Shown: positions 5,296 to 7,818 of the stretch, in pieces
Layout of the letters: each line of letters begins with the position of its first letter
How positions within the stretch are numbered: position 1 is the first letter of the stretch
NCBI GenBank assembly: GCA_017619985.1
Contig: JAFZRG010000127.1
Span: forward strand, 1 to 7,818
Length of the DNA: 7,818 nt
DNA from: Bacillota bacterium
Lineage (GTDB): Bacteria > Bacillota > Clostridia > Peptostreptococcales > Anaerovoracaceae
Direction: 5' to 3'
Notes under the pieces: generated by a model
Database searches by the model: none
The model's input: only the letters and a program-made list of their open reading frames with translations
Told to the model about the DNA's origin: nothing
Program-made: the position numbers and the translations under genes

Positions 5296-7155
5296 ATGGC
5301 CCCGATCGAAACGAAAAAAAGAAATAACCGAGGCTCGCTCCCCGTTCTCCCCATGATCGTGTTTTTCGCATGTCTGGTGGGACTGGACCTGCTGATGCGG
5401 GCGGAATTCGCCGACCCTGCGGCCGCTGCGCCTGCCGGAGACCCCGCGCTGCGCTTCACGCTGTGCTGGGCGGCCGGTCTGACAGGCTTCGTGTGCATGC
5501 TTCCCGGCGTTGCCCGCCGCATCGCGATGCCGCTGATCACGGCCTTCTGGTGCCTGATCTGCCTTCTCCACGCCGTGATCCGCCATCTGACCGGCAGTTT
5601 TTTCTCCGTCGCGGATCTGGATTACGCGGAGGACGGCGCGAAGTTCTTCAGCAAGCAGTACCTCGTCGTGCAGCCCCGGCTGGCCGTCTACTGTATCTGC
5701 GCCGTCTGCGCGGTGCTGTTCGTCAGCTTCTTCTCCCGGAAGCGCTCCTGGGGAAGGCTGCCTCTGATCGCAGGTGTGCTGCTGCTGGCGCTCGGAACGC
5801 TCTTCGGGGTCAGCGTGCACCGGAACCTGCTCCCCGCGGAAAACACGAAGATGTCCTGGAGCGTCGAAGGCGCGGATCACGGCGCGGACAGTTACCTGTA
5901 CCGGGACATGACCGACGCGAACCGCTGCATGGAAGTGGCGGGCGTGTATCAGTACCTGTGGCGCAGCTTCGTCGTCTCAAGCGGCTTGGAAGACGCGCGC
6001 CGCTACGGCAAAATGTACGAAGAGCTGGACGCCTGGTACGCGGGCAAGCGCGAAGATCCGCACCGTCCCAACGCCTACAGCGGCGTGCTGGAAGGGAAGA
6101 ACTGCTTCTTCATCCTGCTGGAATCCGTCGACACGTGGCTTTTAACGGAAGACTATATGCCCAATCTCTACGCGCTGCAGCAGGAGAGCGTGGACTTTAC
6201 GGATCACTATTCCAGCCTGTTCATCACCGCGTCGACATTCAACACCGAATTCACCGCCAACACCGGACAGATCCCGCCTTCCGCAGGGCTGTCCACGGAG
6301 GCGTACGTTGAGAATACGTTCCCCATGTCGCTGGCAAAGCTGTTCACGGACAAAGGATATCTGGCGCGTTCGTTCCACAGCGCGGACCCGACCGTCTACA
6401 ACCGCGGCGACATCCACCACAACCTGGGTTACGCCTCCTACAGCTGCCACTATAACATCGGCATGGACAACTACAGGCTGGACAGCCAGCTCATCCGAGG
6501 CCTGCCCTGGATGATCGAGCGCCTGCCGGCCTTCAACTTCATCCTGACGTTCTCGGGTCACGGGCCGTATACGGAAGAGTTCGCGGACATCTCCGACCCG
6601 CACCTCGAGGAGGCAACGGCAGCCGTCGCGCAGGCGGACATCCCCGAAAAGGCCCGCGCGTCCGAAGAGTATCTGCTGGCCGTCGCGCACGCCATGGAGA
6701 CGGACCTGTTCATCGGCGAACTCGTGCAGGCGCTGGAGGAGCACGGCCTGACGGACGACACGGTCCTGGTGTTCTTCACGGACCACTACTGCAAATACAT
6801 GAGCGACACGGAGCTCGTGATGGAACTGAAGGGCGTTTCCGACATGGACATGATCTGCCGCACGCCGTTCTTCATCTGGTCGAAGGATCTTGCGCCGCGC
6901 AAGATCACGAAAGTGACCTCCACCATGGACATCGCGCCGACGCTGGTCAACCTGTTCGGCCTGGACGCGGACTATGCCTGGTATCCGGGCAGCGACGCGT
7001 TTTCTTCGGAAGGCGGGGTCGCGGTGTTCCGCGGCGGAAGCTGGTACGACGGCCGCACGCATTCGAGCGAACCCACGCCGGAAACGCTGCAGCTGCTGAC
7101 GATGGCAGGGGACGCGCTCCGCTGCGACTATTTCCGGTCGCACGAGACTCCATAA
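5296..7155 (+). CDS. LTA synthase family membrane protein (sulfatase fold)
   Basis: LtaS-type enzymes polymerise glycerol-phosphate from phosphatidylglycerol on the outer face of the membrane. The 619-residue protein has the family layout: about five N-terminal membrane segments (roughly 19-34, 52-70, 76-98, 128-146, 155-172), a linker helix region, then an extracellular sulfatase-type domain from about 266. Active-site residues expected by comparison with staphylococcal LtaS are present: Glu276 in LLESVD, a candidate nucleophile Thr314 in TASTFNTEF, His361, Arg370 in YNRGD, His422 in SGHGPY, and Asp496-His497 in FTDHY. Tyr368 stands where LtaS has Trp. An in-frame TGA at 5278-5280 rules out an upstream start, and no ribosome binding site precedes the ATG, so the mRNA may be nearly leaderless. 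The next Met (residue 20) would cut into the first membrane segment. The polymer made could be lipoteichoic acid or another glycerol-phosphate decoration; the sequence does not decide. Confidence 0.9.
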   Translation: MAPIETKKRNNRGSLPVLPMIVFFACLVGLDLLMRAEFADPAAAAPAGDPALRFTLCWAAGLTGFVCMLPGVARRIAMPLITAFWCLICLLHAVIRHLTGSFFSVADLDYAEDGAKFFSKQYLVVQPRLAVYCICAVCAVLFVSFFSRKRSWGRLPLIAGVLLLALGTLFGVSVHRNLLPAENTKMSWSVEGADHGADSYLYRDMTDANRCMEVAGVYQYLWRSFVVSSGLEDARRYGKMYEELDAWYAGKREDPHRPNAYSGVLEGKNCFFILLESVDTWLLTEDYMPNLYALQQESVDFTDHYSSLFITASTFNTEFTANTGQIPPSAGLSTEAYVENTFPMSLAKLFTDKGYLARSFHSADPTVYNRGDIHHNLGYASYSCHYNIGMDNYRLDSQLIRGLPWMIERLPAFNFILTFSGHGPYTEEFADISDPHLEEATAAVAQADIPEKARASEEYLLAVAHAMETDLFIGELVQALEEHGLTDDTVLVFFTDHYCKYMSDTELVMELKGVSDMDMICRTPFFIWSKDLAPRKITKVTSTMDIAPTLVNLFGLDADYAWYPGSDAFSSEGGVAVFRGGSWYDGRTHSSEPTPETLQLLTMAGDALRCDYFRSHETP

Positions 7156-7157
7156 TG

Positions 7158-7166
7158 TGATATAAT
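7158..7166 (+). promoter_or_regulatory. Extended -10 promoter element of the gdpP-like gene
   Basis: TGATATAAT repeats exactly the element found before the LtaS-like gene. It starts 2 bases after that gene's stop codon. The -35 region lies in the end of the upstream coding sequence and shows no good TTGACA match. The predicted start is near 7173. Confidence 0.6.
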
Positions 7167-7178
7167 ATATTCTCTTAT

Positions 7179-7196
7179 CGGGTGGTGATCCGCCCG
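7179..7196 (+). promoter_or_regulatory. GC-rich hairpin in the gdpP-like leader
   Basis: CGGGTGG (7179-7185) pairs with CCGCCCG (7190-7196) through seven pairs including one G-U, with a TGAT loop. It lies a few bases after the predicted transcription start and ends 4 bases before the ribosome binding site AAGGAAGG (7201-7208). No T run follows, so it is not a terminator. It could stabilise the 5' end of the mRNA or affect ribosome access. Confidence 0.5.
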
Positions 7197-7211
7197 GTGA
7201 AAGGAAGGCTT

Positions 7212-7818
7212 ATGAACCGCAATTTTCTTCACAGTCTGATCCGGAACTTCACCCGGGTCGATATGATCGTGATGGTGCTGCTGTGCCTGGTCATCCTCTG
7301 GCTGAACGTCTATGCCGGGATCTTTGCGCTGATCCTGGTCGCAGCCCTCAGCCTGTTCCATATGAAGCTGATGGACCGCGCCTCGGAAGAGAGCATCCGG
7401 GAATATGAGGAGTCCGTCATCCGCCAACACCTGGACAGCGTCGGGCTGAACGAAGACGGCACGGTCACGGACGAAGCCGCCGCAGCGGAGATCGACCGCC
7501 TGAAGAAGCTGAACGAAGACAGCCAGAGCTGCATCGCTCTTATCAATATCGACAACTACGACGAACTGCTGTCCAGTTCGCCTGCGGAAGAGCAGTCGAC
7601 GATCAACGCGGAGATCGACAAGAAGATCCGCAGTTGGACCCAATACGTCGACGCGGCGGTCACGCGCGTGCGCAGCAACCGCTATTACGCGCAGTTCGAG
7701 CAGAAATACCTGGCGGAACAGCGCCGCAGCGAATTCCCCATCATCAACCAGATGCACGAGATCGAGACGCAGGCGGACTTCCCCACGTCTCTGTCCATCG
7801 GCATCGGCGTGGGCGGCA
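7212..7818 (+). CDS. gdpP: GdpP-like cyclic-di-AMP phosphodiesterase, N-terminal part (3' end outside window)
   Basis: GdpP proteins are membrane-bound phosphodiesterases that degrade cyclic-di-AMP; the usual order is two membrane helices, PAS, degenerate GGDEF, then DHH and DHHA1 catalytic domains. The first 202 codons are visible. Two membrane helices occupy about residues 17-50 (DMIVMVLLCLVILWLNVYAG and onwards). The degenerate GGDEF domain begins at IALINIDNYDELL (108-120) and continues through INAEIDKKIRSW, RVRSNRYYAQFEQKYL and LSIGIGVGG, all typical of GdpP rather than of active diguanylate cyclases. Only about 55 residues, mostly helical and charged, lie between the membrane and this domain, too few for a PAS domain. 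The catalytic DHH/DHHA1 part must lie beyond the right edge, so catalysis is inferred from the family. The start is supported by AAGGAAGG at 7201-7208. The gene follows the LtaS-like gene by 56 bases and has its own promoter element. Confidence 0.88.
   Translation, partial: MNRNFLHSLIRNFTRVDMIVMVLLCLVILWLNVYAGIFALILVAALSLFHMKLMDRASEESIREYEESVIRQHLDSVGLNEDGTVTDEAAAAEIDRLKKLNEDSQSCIALINIDNYDELLSSSPAEEQSTINAEIDKKIRSWTQYVDAAVTRVRSNRYYAQFEQKYLAEQRRSEFPIINQMHEIETQADFPTSLSIGIGVGG

Noticed and set aside
5275..5880. Minus-strand frame of 201 codons opposite the start of the LtaS-like gene
   Set aside because: Biased composition (His, Arg, Gln, Glu), no motif, and it runs through the promoter region of the real gene.
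5370..6311. 313-codon plus-strand frame overlapping the LtaS-like gene
   Set aside because: The product is Arg-rich and of low complexity, typical of an alternate-frame reading of GC-rich coding DNA.
5263..7137. TTCCGG upstream of both TGATATAAT elements as a shared activator site
   Set aside because: The distances to the -10 differ by 11 bases and a six-base GC-rich word is common in this DNA, so it is probably chance.
6142..7143. 333-codon minus-strand frame opposite the LtaS-like gene
   Set aside because: The plus strand has clear LtaS motifs throughout. The antisense frame is open only because of the GC-rich third positions.
7128..7757. Minus-strand frame opposite the gdpP-like gene
   Set aside because: The plus strand encodes recognisable GdpP sequence with a good ribosome binding site. 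The antisense product is Asp/Val/His-rich without family signs.

Overview
The window looks like chromosomal DNA from a GC-rich, anaerobic member of the Bacillota (Clostridia-like). The reasons are a lipoteichoic-acid-synthase-type gene next to a gdpP-type cyclic-di-AMP phosphodiesterase, a stand-alone rubredoxin, strong AGGAGG-type ribosome binding sites, and protein sequences of low-GC Gram-positive style written in roughly 60% GC DNA. The exact genus cannot be read from the sequence. No tRNA, rRNA, CRISPR array, insertion sequence or prophage gene was seen.

Layout. (1) 1-1757, plus strand: an OmpR-type response regulator, cut by the window's left edge, overlaps the histidine kinase gene by 8 bases. 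(2) 1774-4531, plus strand: a MocR-type regulator (GntR winged helix fused to an aminotransferase fold) starts 16 bases after the kinase and ends in a strong terminator. It is followed by a well-formed promoter driving an Asp/Glu-racemase-superfamily enzyme and a flavin-reductase-family protein. Codon choice in the regulator is less GC-biased than in the genes outside the block, and the other two genes look similar by eye, so this may be an acquired module. (3) 4553-5210, minus strand: a two-gene operon of a YegP/DUF1508 protein and a rubredoxin, convergent with the flavin reductase and sharing a bidirectional terminator with it. Its promoter carries a perfect 16-bp palindrome over the predicted transcription start. 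(4) 5278-7818, plus strand: an LTA-synthase-like membrane sulfatase-fold enzyme, then the first 202 codons of a GdpP-like protein that runs off the right edge. Each has its own TGATATAAT extended -10 element and no clear -35.

How the genes may work together. The two-component pair senses a signal at the membrane. The MocR protein is the obvious candidate regulator of the racemase/flavin-reductase operon: a 6+6 bp inverted repeat brackets that operon's -10 hexamer exactly. The flavin reductase and rubredoxin are a plausible electron-transfer pair, since the two domains are fused in clostridial high-molecular-weight rubredoxins. The LtaS-like and GdpP-like genes join envelope polymer synthesis to cyclic-di-AMP turnover, two processes known to interact genetically in Staphylococcus aureus.

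The oddest points are the racemase homologue lacking the first catalytic cysteine, the rubredoxin with a C-x-C instead of C-x2-C knuckle, the near-leaderless start of the LtaS-like gene, and the GdpP homologue with too little room for a PAS domain.
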